Source of the DNA: Bacteroidota bacterium | Lineage (GTDB): Bacteria > Bacteroidota > Bacteroidia > Bacteroidales > CAIXZF01 | Reading direction: 5' to 3' | DNA length: 64,000 nucleotides | NCBI GenBank assembly: GCA_022709385.1 | Contig: JAKLIX010000003.1 | Span: forward strand, 124,001 to 188,000 | Part shown: positions 42,923 to 52,798 of the stretch, piece by piece | Layout of the letters: every line of letters starts with the position of its first letter | Position numbering within the stretch: the first letter of the stretch is position 1 | Translations under genes and position numbers: made by a program | The notes under the pieces: generated by a model | The model's input: the letters and a program-made list of their open reading frames with translations, nothing else | What the model was told of the DNA's origin: nothing | The model's database searches: none

Positions 42923-44028
42923 ACCCCATGATCAGCGGATGGATCGACGCCCTGGAACTCAGTGATTCCCTCAGTCACGTCGTCGGGAAGGTGGTGAACC
43001 ACCACAGGATCAGCACGGACGATGCCCTGCTGCTATACCGGGAGGCCGATCCCGGCTTGCTGGGGGTGCTTGCTTCGCTGGTCTGCCAGAAGAAAAACGA
43101 TGACAAGGTATTTTATATCAGAAATTTCCATATTGAACCCACCAATATCTGCATTCACCACTGTGCTTTTTGCAGCTATTCTTCCAGGCATACGGGGCAT
43201 GCCTGGGATTACAGCGTGCAGGAGATGCTCGGGCAGGTCAGGGAACTGGCACCCAATATCAGGGAGTTGCATATTGTCGGAGGGGTTCATCCGGGGCGCG
43301 ATGTGACACATTATGCCGGTCTGCTGCGGGAAATCAAACAATTGCGGCCGGATTTGTATCTCAAGGCCTTTTCTGCCATCGAACTGGATTACATGATCAA
43401 AACCGCCGGCATGGATTACCGCCGGGGACTTGAATTGCTCCGGTCGTCGGGTTTGGACGGAATTCCGGGAGGCGGAGCCGAAATATTCGATGAATCCCTG
43501 CGTAAACAGATATGTCCGGATAAAACAAGCAGTGCAGACTGGCTGCTGATACACAGGACCGCCCATCAGCTCGGCATACCCACCAATGCCACCATCCTTT
43601 ATGGTCATTTGGAAACATATGCACATCGTGTTGATCATCTCAACAGGCTGCGGGAACTTCAGGATGAAACCCATGGATTCAGTACATTTATTCCGTTGAA
43701 ATACAGGAAGATGAACAATCCAATGGGCGAAATCGGCGAAGTGGGTGTAACTGAGGACATGAAGAACTATGCCGTCAGCAGGATCTTTCTTGACAATTTT
43801 CCCCATATCAAGGCATACTGGCCCATGCTCGGCAAGGAGATGGCGGCCCTGTCCCTGTCTTTTGGCGTGGATGACCTGGACGGTACGATACAGGATTCCA
43901 CGAAAATCTATTCCTTAGCCGGGTCGGAGGAGCAGCATCCTGCTATGACGGCGGAGGAGATGGAAGCCCTGATCACGGCTGCAGGAAAAATGCCGGTGGA
44001 AAGGGACGGCTGGTATCATCCTGCCTGA
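42919..44028 (+). CDS. mqnE: Aminofutalosine synthase (menaquinone, futalosine pathway)
   Basis: A 369-residue radical SAM enzyme that joins 3-(1-carboxyvinyloxy)benzoate to the adenosyl group of SAM, giving 6-amino-6-deoxyfutalosine. The cluster ligands are Cys78, Cys82 and Cys85 in NICIHHCAFCSYSSR. The family-specific HIVGGVHPG, IPGGGAEIFDE and STFIPLKYRKMNNPMG segments fit MqnE better than the cyclase MqnC. It starts inside the last codons of the metalloprotease gene (ATGA). No other mqn gene is in the window. It ends convergent with the giant surface protein. Confidence 0.9.
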   Translation: MNPMISGWIDALELSDSLSHVVGKVVNHHRISTDDALLLYREADPGLLGVLASLVCQKKNDDKVFYIRNFHIEPTNICIHHCAFCSYSSRHTGHAWDYSVQEMLGQVRELAPNIRELHIVGGVHPGRDVTHYAGLLREIKQLRPDLYLKAFSAIELDYMIKTAGMDYRRGLELLRSSGLDGIPGGGAEIFDESLRKQICPDKTSSADWLLIHRTAHQLGIPTNATILYGHLETYAHRVDHLNRLRELQDETHGFSTFIPLKYRKMNNPMGEIGEVGVTEDMKNYAVSRIFLDNFPHIKAYWPMLGKEMAALSLSFGVDDLDGTIQDSTKIYSLAGSEEQHPAMTAEEMEALITAAGKMPVERDGWYHPA

Positions 44029-44062
44029 TATCCTGCTGCAAGCTGTTCTAATTGAAGAACCA

Positions 44063-47000
44063 TCAATAAGCGATTACAACTGGCTTGTGTACCAGCACTG
44101 CATCACCAAAGCGCAGTTCCATTGTATACACAGCGCAGGGAAAACTGCTCAGGTTTATCATTATTTTATCTGAACTGCCATCATTTTCCTGTCTGAACAG
44201 GCACTGTCCAAGCATATCCAGTACCTTTATCTCACGCAATTTCAAGGCATTGTGTGAAGCAGCTGTCAGGCCGATGACAAAACTCCCTTCACTGGGATTT
44301 GGATAAACCATAACACTGCTTTCGTTCACTGCTTCATTTAACCCGACATAGAAACCAAATTCATCAGAAAAACCCGGGCAATCGTTTGAAAACACGACCT
44401 CAAGTTTGTAAATACCTTCCGCACCGACATTCAGCGTATTGCTGTTGGCTCCGGGAATCACACTTCCCTGGTAATACCATTGATAACTAACTCCCAGGGC
44501 AGTGGTATAAAGGGTGGTGCCGTCAAGGTACAGTGGAACCGGAGGAGTGGTGTCAACCTGTATCAGCATATTGGAAGAGGAACAGGAGAATTCCTGTCCG
44601 CTCAGGGCCGCACAGTGTTCCTGGCCGCCATCAATATCCAGAATGCCGAAAAGAGAAGTCACGGCCTCCGGTGCGCTAACCGTATCTGTGTTAAGCAGTC
44701 CAAGCTGGCCATGATTGTTTGATCCCCACGAAAAAACATGATCATCGCTGCGAATGACGTAGGTTGCATAACTGCCGGCCTTAACTTTTCTTGCTTTACC
44801 CGCTTTGGGTATTCTTACAGGATACAGTTCCGGTGTAAACGATTGATTTCCGATCTGTCCGAAATCATTATTTCCCCAGGTGTAAACGTGACCTGCCGTA
44901 TCTGCCGCAACTGTATGTACAAAGCCTCCGTCGAAAGATGCAATTGGAAGCGGAAGGTTTACGCGAATGGGAACCAGGCTTCCATCATAGGTTCCATTGC
45001 CCAGTTGCCCGGATTGGTTTGCTCCCCAGATCCACAGGGAACCGTCGTTTTTCAGGGCGAGGCTGTGATTTCCTCCTGCCCGCACTGCAATGACACTGCC
45101 GATACCCTTGACTTCCACCGGCTCATTCCTTGTGATAAGGCTACTGTCACCCAGTTGCCCGTATTGGTTTCGACCCCATGCCCAAACTTTTCCGTCCGCA
45201 TCCAGTGCAAGACAATGATCCTCTCCGGCGGCAACATCAACCAGGCGGCTTATTCCGCTAACGGGAAACGGAAAATTACTCGTGGAGAAATTACCATAAC
45301 CCAGTTGACCGTAAGTGTTTTCACCCCAAGCGAGCAAAGTGCTGTCAGCAAGCAGGGCTGCTCCAAAACGGGCGCCTGCATCGATTTTCGTTGCGGTCTG
45401 AATATTACCCGCCTGAACAGGGGTTGGTGAATCGGTGTAAGTGCCGTTGCCCAGGGCTCCGAATTCGTTTCTGCCCCAGGACCAAACCTGCCCGCCATTC
45501 ACCAGGGCGAGGGTGAATGCCTGGCCGCAAGCCAGCATGCTAATATCACTGGTGTTCGTTGTATTGTTAAAAATCAATGAATTAACAAATGTTCCATTAC
45601 CCAGCTGACCGGAATTATTGGCGCCAACCGAAAAGACGACGCCATCGCCGCCGGATGCTGATGCTACCGAATACGAACCGTCGGAAAAAACAAAAAGTTC
45701 CGGCGAATTTGCTCCTGTGATGGAAATACCATCACGGTACCATTGCAAGCCTTCACTGACACTGCATTGCAATAATGCAGAATCGCCTTCACAAAAAACC
45801 GGTGAAGGGCTGACCGTAATCTGGGGCAGCGGAAGCGGGTGGGCCATGATATCTCCTGTGGCCTTTTGGGTGCAGCCGCTTGCCAGGGATGTGCCTGCAA
45901 CGCTGATGAACTGTCCCAGGGAAGGTGAAGTGGCAGTGAATGAACTGTTTGAAGAAGGAGGGCCCTGAGAAATCCCGTCGACGAAAAACTCATAAAGATC
46001 TGCGCCTGACGCAATGAAGTTCACCTGGCTTCCTTCACAAAAGACATTGGATGGCTGTGAGCTGACCAGGGTCAGGTACAGATAGTTCACATTGATGGTG
46101 TAGGAGGTGTCTGCATCCAGCCAGCAGTTTCCGTTTCCACCCTGAATCGTGATGGTCTGCCCTTGTTCCAGTCCGATCGCCACGTAGACAGAATCCCATG
46201 ATACAGCCACATTGTCGAGGTAAAAAATGTAGTTTTGTGCCCCACCGGCCTGGAAAACGACAGTATCACCATAGCAGATTTCAGGCGCAGCCAGGTTCGA
46301 TGTCACGCTGAGTGACGGATAATCATGTATTGTCACAGTGTAGGCTATATTACCGGCAGAAGCACAATTGTTCTGGAATCCGGTAACCGAAACTGTTTGT
46401 CCGTCTGATAATGAGGATGATGAAAAAATGCTGTTGCCGGAAGGAGGGCCGGTGGAGATGCCATCAATAAAAAATTCATATCCGCTAGCCCCTGTCGCCA
46501 GCAGGATCAGGGTATCTCCGGTGCAATAACTTAAGGGTGTCAATGCTGTGAGGGTGACAACCGGCAGTGGATTGACGGTAAATGTATAAGTATCGTCAGA
46601 GGTAACAGAACAGTTACCGCTTGTTCCGGTAACTGAAACTATTGCGCCGTTTGTCAGGCTGAATGTCGAAAAAGTACTGTCAGGTGCGGGCTGGCCCTGG
46701 GCTGTTCCATTCACGAAAAACTGATACAGGCTTGCACCGCCGGCAGTAAAGCTAAGCGTATCGCCGGCACAGATGGTTAAACCGGGTTCATTTTGGATAA
46801 GACTCACCACCGGATTTGGCCAGATTGTGACAATGAAAGTATCTGCAGACATCCCGCGACACTGATAGGATGAAAGTGCCTCCATGGTGACAACTTGTCC
46901 GTCCGTCAGTGTTGTTGATGTAAAGGTGTTCACCGGAGAAAAAGGAAGTATCTGAACATTGTCAACGTAAAATGAGTACAAAAAGCCGCCGTTGCCTGTA

Positions 47001-50000
47001 AAGGTGATGGCATTTCCTTCACACAGTGCCGTGTCAGGTTCAGAACAGAGCATCGTGGCTGTCGGAACAGGGTGGACCAATACGGTCAATGGATCCGGAA
47101 CACAGGCATACTCCGTTCCGTTTACACTGAGTTGTTGCCCGTCTGTCAGTCCTGAGGCAACAAACACCGAGTCATACCCGGACTGCTGCAGTACACCGTC
47201 AACGGAAAAATGATAAACAGAGTCGCCCCTTGCGATGAAAGTGATACTGTCGTTGGCACATATTTCCTGTGAAGAATAGGACCAGGTGATTACAGGCCTT
47301 ACATCCATGGTAAGCGGTGATATAACATGACCCAGGCAGGAGCCCAGTTTGCCGCTGACCGCCACTGTCTGTCCGGTCGACAGTGAATCGGTGGTATAAC
47401 TGCTGAGTAAACTGAATGGGCCCAGGCTGTCCCCGTTTAATGAAAACTGGTACTCGTCCGCCCCGAAGGCCTGGAAGCTCACCATCTCGCCTTTGCATAT
47501 CCTAAGGTCCGGATCCGAGCAGCTGAGGGTCACAAGCGGAGTGGCCAGCACCGAGAATACCAGATTCGAATGATCGAAAGCCATACATCCTTCGGCAGAA
47601 ATGCCCTGTACCGAAACGATATCACCATTGCCGAGGGTTGTCAAAGTGAGCGTATCAGTGGCTGAAACCGGTCCGACCGGGTTGCCGTTCAGGAAAAAGC
47701 GATACAGCTCAGCACCGCCGGCCTGAAAAAACACCGGCGTTCCTGAACAGATGGTCAAATCTGCAGGGATGCACGCAAGGCTCAGGGCGGGAAGGGGATT
47801 GACCGTCAGAATCAGGGAGTCAATGCTCAGACTGCCGCAGCCGGTGGAGGCATCCTGGCCATACAGGGTCAGTACATCTCCTGTGATCAGTTCCGTGAGA
47901 ACCCACTGGTTCACCGTACTTAAGGAATCGATACCGGAACCGTTGAGATACAATTGATAAATGTCAGTACCCAGTCCTGTTATGGTAATGGTGTCACCCG
48001 AACAGATTGTGTTGCCCGGAATATTTGTAAGCAGATGAACTTCAGGAGTTTGGTTGACGTTAAAGGCGAATGCGTTGCTGGTATCTATACAGCCGTGATC
48101 ATTGAGGATGACATACACAAGGTCACCGTTTACCAGGGATGCAGTGCTGAAGTGGCTGGAGTCAGGCGGAGGAATGACCGGATTGCCGGCCACCATGAAC
48201 TGGAATGAAGGATCAGGATTGTTAAAGGTGGCAGTGAATTCAACAAGGTCGCCCTGACAGATATTCGTGTCGGGACGGGTCGAACTCAGATAGACAAGGG
48301 GATTATATGTAGTAATGCTGTCAATGAACATGTCAGTGCAGCCGGTAACAGTATCGCTTGCAAGCAGGCTTACCTTATATTTACTTTCAATTGCAAACTG
48401 GTGAGCAGGCTCGAAGAGTGCGGATTTCGTTCCGTCGCCAAAATTCCACAAATAAGTCAGGTTCGTGGGATTTCCCTGGAAACAGGTAGATGTGTTGATA
48501 AATTGGAGGCTGTCTTTCAGGCAGCTTGTCGGCGGGGGAAGAAAACCGGCAATGGTACGTTTGGATGAATTTACATACCAGCCGGTACTTGTTCCGTACT
48601 TTTTGCTGAACAGGGCAGATGCGCCCTTCCCTTCAACAATGATGTCAGTGATATTCAAACATGTACCACGGATGCTGTCACCTGTTGTTTTATTCAGGAT
48701 GGCTGGAATTGAAGGTGCCGATGATCTCAGGAAAACAGAATCACGGCAGGTGCCGTTCAAAACAATACTGTCCAGGGTCTGTGTCGTACCGGATTCCAGT
48801 ACCATATAAAGACCCGTATCTATCGTCAGCAGCCCGAAAGTATTGGAACCTTCGATAAAGGAAGTGTAATCAGCGAGATAGGAAGAGGTGTCTGCTCCCC
48901 TGAACTCGACCGTGTGATACTGCTGGCTGCCTCCTGAAAACCAGTTTGAATAATAGATGTTCTCCTTCATGATCAGCCTTGAGGATGTCATATTCAGGTT
49001 CAGTACAGCAGTGTCCTGCATGACGAACGAATAGCCTGCGGTAATCTGACTGTTTTCGAAGTCGACCTGCTTCTGGCAACTGCCGTCGGAACTGATAAAA
49101 TCTGCGCTGACCTGATAAGCATTCGCCTTGAAGCCGCCGCTTGTAAAACGGATTGAACATAAGGGACCTGCGCTGAAATCAGCGGCAAGTTGAACGCTGT
49201 TGGAGTATTCTTTGCCCTGAACAGAAAGATTGACATGTGTTGTCGAACTGCGGGGATTAAAGGTCATATCTGCTGATTGAGGCGCCAGGATGAGTAAAGG
49301 AACATCGGGCTCAACCGGATGCAAGCCCTGGGGATAACTGAAATGCAATGAATCGGATAAGATCAGCGTATCGCTGATGATCAGGTCGGCTCCGAGAATG
49401 AATGCAGCTTTACCCGGAATAGGCTGATCCCAAATCAGGCTTTTGCAGCAGGCAAACTTTTCAATAACAATGGTATCATGGCTGCCGGCTGCAGAAAGAT
49501 AGGCAGAATCGAAAATCACCCTGTCCGATATACCTGGTAAACAGTCGTTGAACGGATTACCCGTCACTTCCCAGTTGTTCAAATCATTCCAGGAAACAGA
49601 GCTGAGTCCTGTCCAGTAAAAAGTTTGCCCTGTAACTGTATCCACGATGTTCCACCCTGAATACCTGTTTAATCCAAACGAATTCAGGGCATTGTATTTT
49701 CGACCACCGCTGGTGTCTGCGCAAACATTCCTGATGATGACATTGCTGACATGAAGGCTGTCATTGGCTTTGTTCCAGGAAAATATCACTGAGTCGGAAG
49801 CGTAGTGATAACTGCTGATTGTTACCGGATTCGCACAAGTCCCTGACAGGTAAAGTGAATCGAAACGGATGGTGCTCAATGGTTCACACTCGAGCACTGC
49901 GCCTCCTTCAATCCGAAGAAGTTCGAAATCCGCTCCGTTGACAAACCTGACTTTTGGAGATTGAATGTCGAGTGTATCAAATGACTTTCCTCCGGTAACG

Positions 50001-52078
50001 AACACTTGATAACCGGTGTTCTGGCCTGTAAGTCTGATAGAGGCGGTGTCATGGTGTAAAGTGATACTGTTGCCCGATGAATTCCAGACGGTATCTGCGC
50101 CTGTCAGCACGATGGCGCTCCCTGAATAATTCAGGGTTCTTTCCTGTTGCCCCCCGGCCAGCAGGGCATGGCAGGTAAGCGGAAAACTCTTCAGGTAAAG
50201 ATGTCCCTGTTGTAAAGCCAGCTTACCGGCCAGCATCAGTGTATCGGAAAGAACCCAGTGGCCGCTGCCGTCAAACCGGATGTCGCAAGTGAAGTCTGAA
50301 GCTTTTGCACTGATGTTGCATGTGTCCGAATCAGCTGTATGGAGGGTCAGGCCTCCTGCGACAGATACATGCGTTTTGCCGGTGAACCGGATGTTGCCTG
50401 ATACATCAAGCACTCCGCTTCCTGCAAGATAGCCGTTGCCGGTGGAAACATTCCAGGTGATATCTTTACAATAGGCAAAATCCCTGATGCTTATGGTATC
50501 GCCGCCAATACCTGATGCAACATCGAAAACCACATTTGTCCGGCGCGTCGGTAGACAGCTGCCGGCTGTTCCCCCGGAGGTCTCCGACCAGTGTTCCGGG
50601 TCATTCCAGTCCCCGCTTCCGTTGATCCAGTAATATGTCCCTGCAGTATTTGGCTCATGGATGACAAAGCCGCTGTTGTTACCCTCATCATAGGATTGAT
50701 TTGCGGTAAAACCAGCGCCGCTTGTTTCCATGTTTTTGATTTTCAGGTATTCAACAACAATCGGCGAAGCATTGCAATGGATAAGCGGGCGTGGTGTCGG
50801 ACAATCATTGAATGCTGTACATAATGGGCAATCCCTGCAAAAAGCGCGGATATGGCTGAATTTTCCGCAGTTTCCTTTATTCCGCAAACTGTCGACAGTA
50901 ATGGTGATACCCCGCGCAAGCGCAAGATTGGCTGAAGTGTCCATGGTCAGCCAGGAAGTAGTGATAGAATTGAAAACCATGATGTTAGAGGAAGGGAAGT
51001 GAACCTCCCTGAAAGCATAGGGATAATCATGCTCCGTGTTGATACTGATCGTGTCCGGACCAGTGTAAGTGAAATGAAGGGATGAATTAGCGGAAACCAG
51101 GTTCAAGCCCTGGGGATAAAGATCAAGGGGCAGACCCGGGCCCGACAGGGTAATCGCCGAGCTGCCAAGATGGATGCTTCTGTTCAGGGAGCTGACACTG
51201 CTGATCCTTGTTGTTGAAATGGAATGGCCTTCTGAAAAGAACATGCCGCCGCCTTTAAAAGCGATGGAACCCCCTACAGTGAGCGCACTGTTCAGGAATA
51301 CTTTTTTCCCTCCCCTGAAAACGACATTGCAATGCAATGTATCGGAGTTGGCAGTAATGTAGTTTGAATCTGCAGCGTTGAAAGTGAAGATCAGGGGTCC
51401 CGATTGTCTGAATGATAAACTGTCTGCCAGTGCAATAGAACCCCTGACAGTCAGGCTGTCATTACCAATCCACCGGGCATCGGTAACTGTCACTGAGTGT
51501 TTAAGACTTGAGTCGGTATTGAAGTAACCGCAGTCTACACTATGGCCATTCGTAAATAAGATGCCGTTCTGTAAAACCAGCTTGTTGAATGGCAGCTTCA
51601 GATCACCTGACAGGAAGGCTGAATCGATATTCAGCGTGAGGTCACAATCCAATACCTGACCACTGAAATTCAGATCCGTGATCCCGGGTCCGGGAACTTG
51701 GATCTGAAGATTCCCGGGAAAATTGAAGCTCAGTTTTTCAGACAGGATGCAGCTTCCGTGAACATACATCGTCGAATAGTCCCATCCGGCGAATGCAACG
51801 TATTCATCAATGCCTTGCCAGTCCATCATGGCACATTCAGCCTGGATGAGGTCAAGGAACACTGTTTGACCGTTCTGGTCAAATGAAAACGAATCAAAAT
51901 ACACAGTGTCATTAAGCCCGGGTACGCTTGTATGAAAGACATCTCCGTTTGAAGAAGTGGCCCAGTGTGACAGTTCCGTCCAGGTACCGCCATTGCCAAC
52001 CCAGTAATACTTGCCGGCTTTTGCAGGCGCGGACAGGGTGACGATGAGACCCAGGATCATGAAAGGCAGGCTTTTCAT
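44063..52078 (-). CDS. Giant T9SS surface protein: beta-rich repeats, PKD, Ig-like repeats, seven RCC1 blades
   Basis: 2,671 residues from the ATG at 52078 (MKSLPFMILGLIVTLSAPAKA is the signal peptide; an ATG 17 codons upstream gives a poor one). Up to about residue 1190 it is beta-rich, with three YYWxGxGxWxxxxHW-type units (near 52000, 50620, 49600). A PKD domain follows (LWNFGDGTK). Ten Ig-like units of about 80 residues come next, each opening like TICAGDTLSFTAGGASLYQF, then a further Ig unit. Between about 44600 and 45640 are seven RCC1 blades (VWSWGRNEFGALGNG, LLAWGENTYGQLGYG, VFSWGSNNHGQLG and so on), enough for a closed propeller. A last Ig unit and a T9SS domain (VMVYPNPSEGSF, VLDMLGQCLF) end it. 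It is likely to be an adhesin; the partner is unknown. Confidence 0.85.
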   Translation of the reverse strand: MKSLPFMILGLIVTLSAPAKAGKYYWVGNGGTWTELSHWATSSNGDVFHTSVPGLNDTVYFDSFSFDQNGQTVFLDLIQAECAMMDWQGIDEYVAFAGWDYSTMYVHGSCILSEKLSFNFPGNLQIQVPGPGITDLNFSGQVLDCDLTLNIDSAFLSGDLKLPFNKLVLQNGILFTNGHSVDCGYFNTDSSLKHSVTVTDARWIGNDSLTVRGSIALADSLSFRQSGPLIFTFNAADSNYITANSDTLHCNVVFRGGKKVFLNSALTVGGSIAFKGGGMFFSEGHSISTTRISSVSSLNRSIHLGSSAITLSGPGLPLDLYPQGLNLVSANSSLHFTYTGPDTISINTEHDYPYAFREVHFPSSNIMVFNSITTSWLTMDTSANLALARGITITVDSLRNKGNCGKFSHIRAFCRDCPLCTAFNDCPTPRPLIHCNASPIVVEYLKIKNMETSGAGFTANQSYDEGNNSGFVIHEPNTAGTYYWINGSGDWNDPEHWSETSGGTAGSCLPTRRTNVVFDVASGIGGDTISIRDFAYCKDITWNVSTGNGYLAGSGVLDVSGNIRFTGKTHVSVAGGLTLHTADSDTCNISAKASDFTCDIRFDGSGHWVLSDTLMLAGKLALQQGHLYLKSFPLTCHALLAGGQQERTLNYSGSAIVLTGADTVWNSSGNSITLHHDTASIRLTGQNTGYQVFVTGGKSFDTLDIQSPKVRFVNGADFELLRIEGGAVLECEPLSTIRFDSLYLSGTCANPVTISSYHYASDSVIFSWNKANDSLHVSNVIIRNVCADTSGGRKYNALNSFGLNRYSGWNIVDTVTGQTFYWTGLSSVSWNDLNNWEVTGNPFNDCLPGISDRVIFDSAYLSAAGSHDTIVIEKFACCKSLIWDQPIPGKAAFILGADLIISDTLILSDSLHFSYPQGLHPVEPDVPLLILAPQSADMTFNPRSSTTHVNLSVQGKEYSNSVQLAADFSAGPLCSIRFTSGGFKANAYQVSADFISSDGSCQKQVDFENSQITAGYSFVMQDTAVLNLNMTSSRLIMKENIYYSNWFSGGSQQYHTVEFRGADTSSYLADYTSFIEGSNTFGLLTIDTGLYMVLESGTTQTLDSIVLNGTCRDSVFLRSSAPSIPAILNKTTGDSIRGTCLNITDIIVEGKGASALFSKKYGTSTGWYVNSSKRTIAGFLPPPTSCLKDSLQFINTSTCFQGNPTNLTYLWNFGDGTKSALFEPAHQFAIESKYKVSLLASDTVTGCTDMFIDSITTYNPLVYLSSTRPDTNICQGDLVEFTATFNNPDPSFQFMVAGNPVIPPPDSSHFSTASLVNGDLVYVILNDHGCIDTSNAFAFNVNQTPEVHLLTNIPGNTICSGDTITITGLGTDIYQLYLNGSGIDSLSTVNQWVLTELITGDVLTLYGQDASTGCGSLSIDSLILTVNPLPALSLACIPADLTICSGTPVFFQAGGAELYRFFLNGNPVGPVSATDTLTLTTLGNGDIVSVQGISAEGCMAFDHSNLVFSVLATPLVTLSCSDPDLRICKGEMVSFQAFGADEYQFSLNGDSLGPFSLLSSYTTDSLSTGQTVAVSGKLGSCLGHVISPLTMDVRPVITWSYSSQEICANDSITFIARGDSVYHFSVDGVLQQSGYDSVFVASGLTDGQQLSVNGTEYACVPDPLTVLVHPVPTATMLCSEPDTALCEGNAITFTGNGGFLYSFYVDNVQILPFSPVNTFTSTTLTDGQVVTMEALSSYQCRGMSADTFIVTIWPNPVVSLIQNEPGLTICAGDTLSFTAGGASLYQFFVNGTAQGQPAPDSTFSTFSLTNGAIVSVTGTSGNCSVTSDDTYTFTVNPLPVVTLTALTPLSYCTGDTLILLATGASGYEFFIDGISTGPPSGNSIFSSSSLSDGQTVSVTGFQNNCASAGNIAYTVTIHDYPSLSVTSNLAAPEICYGDTVVFQAGGAQNYIFYLDNVAVSWDSVYVAIGLEQGQTITIQGGNGNCWLDADTSYTINVNYLYLTLVSSQPSNVFCEGSQVNFIASGADLYEFFVDGISQGPPSSNSSFTATSPSLGQFISVAGTSLASGCTQKATGDIMAHPLPLPQITVSPSPVFCEGDSALLQCSVSEGLQWYRDGISITGANSPELFVFSDGSYSVASASGGDGVVFSVGANNSGQLGNGTFVNSLIFNNTTNTSDISMLACGQAFTLALVNGGQVWSWGRNEFGALGNGTYTDSPTPVQAGNIQTATKIDAGARFGAALLADSTLLAWGENTYGQLGYGNFSTSNFPFPVSGISRLVDVAAGEDHCLALDADGKVWAWGRNQYGQLGDSSLITRNEPVEVKGIGSVIAVRAGGNHSLALKNDGSLWIWGANQSGQLGNGTYDGSLVPIRVNLPLPIASFDGGFVHTVAADTAGHVYTWGNNDFGQIGNQSFTPELYPVRIPKAGKARKVKAGSYATYVIRSDDHVFSWGSNNHGQLGLLNTDTVSAPEAVTSLFGILDIDGGQEHCAALSGQEFSCSSSNMLIQVDTTPPVPLYLDGTTLYTTALGVSYQWYYQGSVIPGANSNTLNVGAEGIYKLEVVFSNDCPGFSDEFGFYVGLNEAVNESSVMVYPNPSEGSFVIGLTAASHNALKLREIKVLDMLGQCLFRQENDGSSDKIMINLSSFPCAVYTMELRFGDAVLVHKPVVIAY

Positions 52079-52203
52079 AGGTACTGTTGTTGATATTATG
52101 GAAAACAATCCTGTAAATCGTAATCTCATGAGAGATCCTAAAAAATAGGCAATATACAGAGAAGTTTAATAAAATATTTCTTTTATTTTTATTAATTAAG
52201 ATA

Positions 52204-52211
52204 TATATTTG
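52204..52211 (+). promoter_or_regulatory. -7 box (TATATTTG) of the SprB/PorP operon
   Basis: TATATTTG fits TAnnTTTG within a very AT-rich stretch, giving a leader of about 28 nt before the ATG at 52245 and excluding the in-frame ATG at 52209. The same gap carries the divergent start of the giant protein gene. Confidence 0.5.
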
Positions 52212-52244
52212 AAATGTCGATTCCCTTCAATCCTGCATAATTTT

Positions 52245-52787
52245 ATGAGAACATTTCGATTGATCATCTTGACTGTCAGTTTATTATGGATGTTGCCCGA
52301 TACCTACTCCCAGATGCCTGAAGCGGTATATGACAGTACGGGCATCCCTGCCGACTTTGTTAAAGACCTGAATGATACGCTGACCGAGATTGGAGGGCTG
52401 CAGGCCAGGATCAGGTTACCGAGGTATTTTGAACCCTTTGCCCTTGAGGGGAATGCCGGCTTTATCCACGAAGGTTCGGGAACAAGCATCCTTGCTTTTA
52501 AATATCCGGGGATTGTTTACACTGCCTATACTGCCATGCTGAACGCATCCACATTCAGTGAGCAGGAATCCGTATTGCTTGAAAAGTTGTACCTCACCCA
52601 ATATGACGGGAAATCAGCGATTGCTTATGTCCTCAGATACCAGACGGAACTGGGCAGCGGTATTCGTTTTATGTATTTCACCGGCGATCTTCAGAATATG
52701 TACTACCTGGTTGCCAGCACACCTGAAGTCGTTTCGACCATGGTCAGGAATGTCATCCTGATGAGTTTCCGGACCCTTGAATACTAA
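52245..52787 (+). CDS. Small secreted protein of unknown function, first gene of SprB/PorP operon
   Basis: A 180-residue exported protein (signal peptide MRTFRLIILTVSLLWMLPD, cleavage after YSQ). The mature part, for example AFKYPGIVYTAYTAMLNAST and YLTQYDGKSAIAYVLRYQTE, looks like a compact alpha/beta domain with no cysteines. I do not recognise a family. It heads the operon: the next gene starts 12 nt after its stop, which suggests a role with the SprB-type surface proteins, but this is inference. Confidence 0.7.
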   Translation: MRTFRLIILTVSLLWMLPDTYSQMPEAVYDSTGIPADFVKDLNDTLTEIGGLQARIRLPRYFEPFALEGNAGFIHEGSGTSILAFKYPGIVYTAYTAMLNASTFSEQESVLLEKLYLTQYDGKSAIAYVLRYQTELGSGIRFMYFTGDLQNMYYLVASTPEVVSTMVRNVILMSFRTLEY

Positions 52788-52798
52788 TCTCCGGGCAT

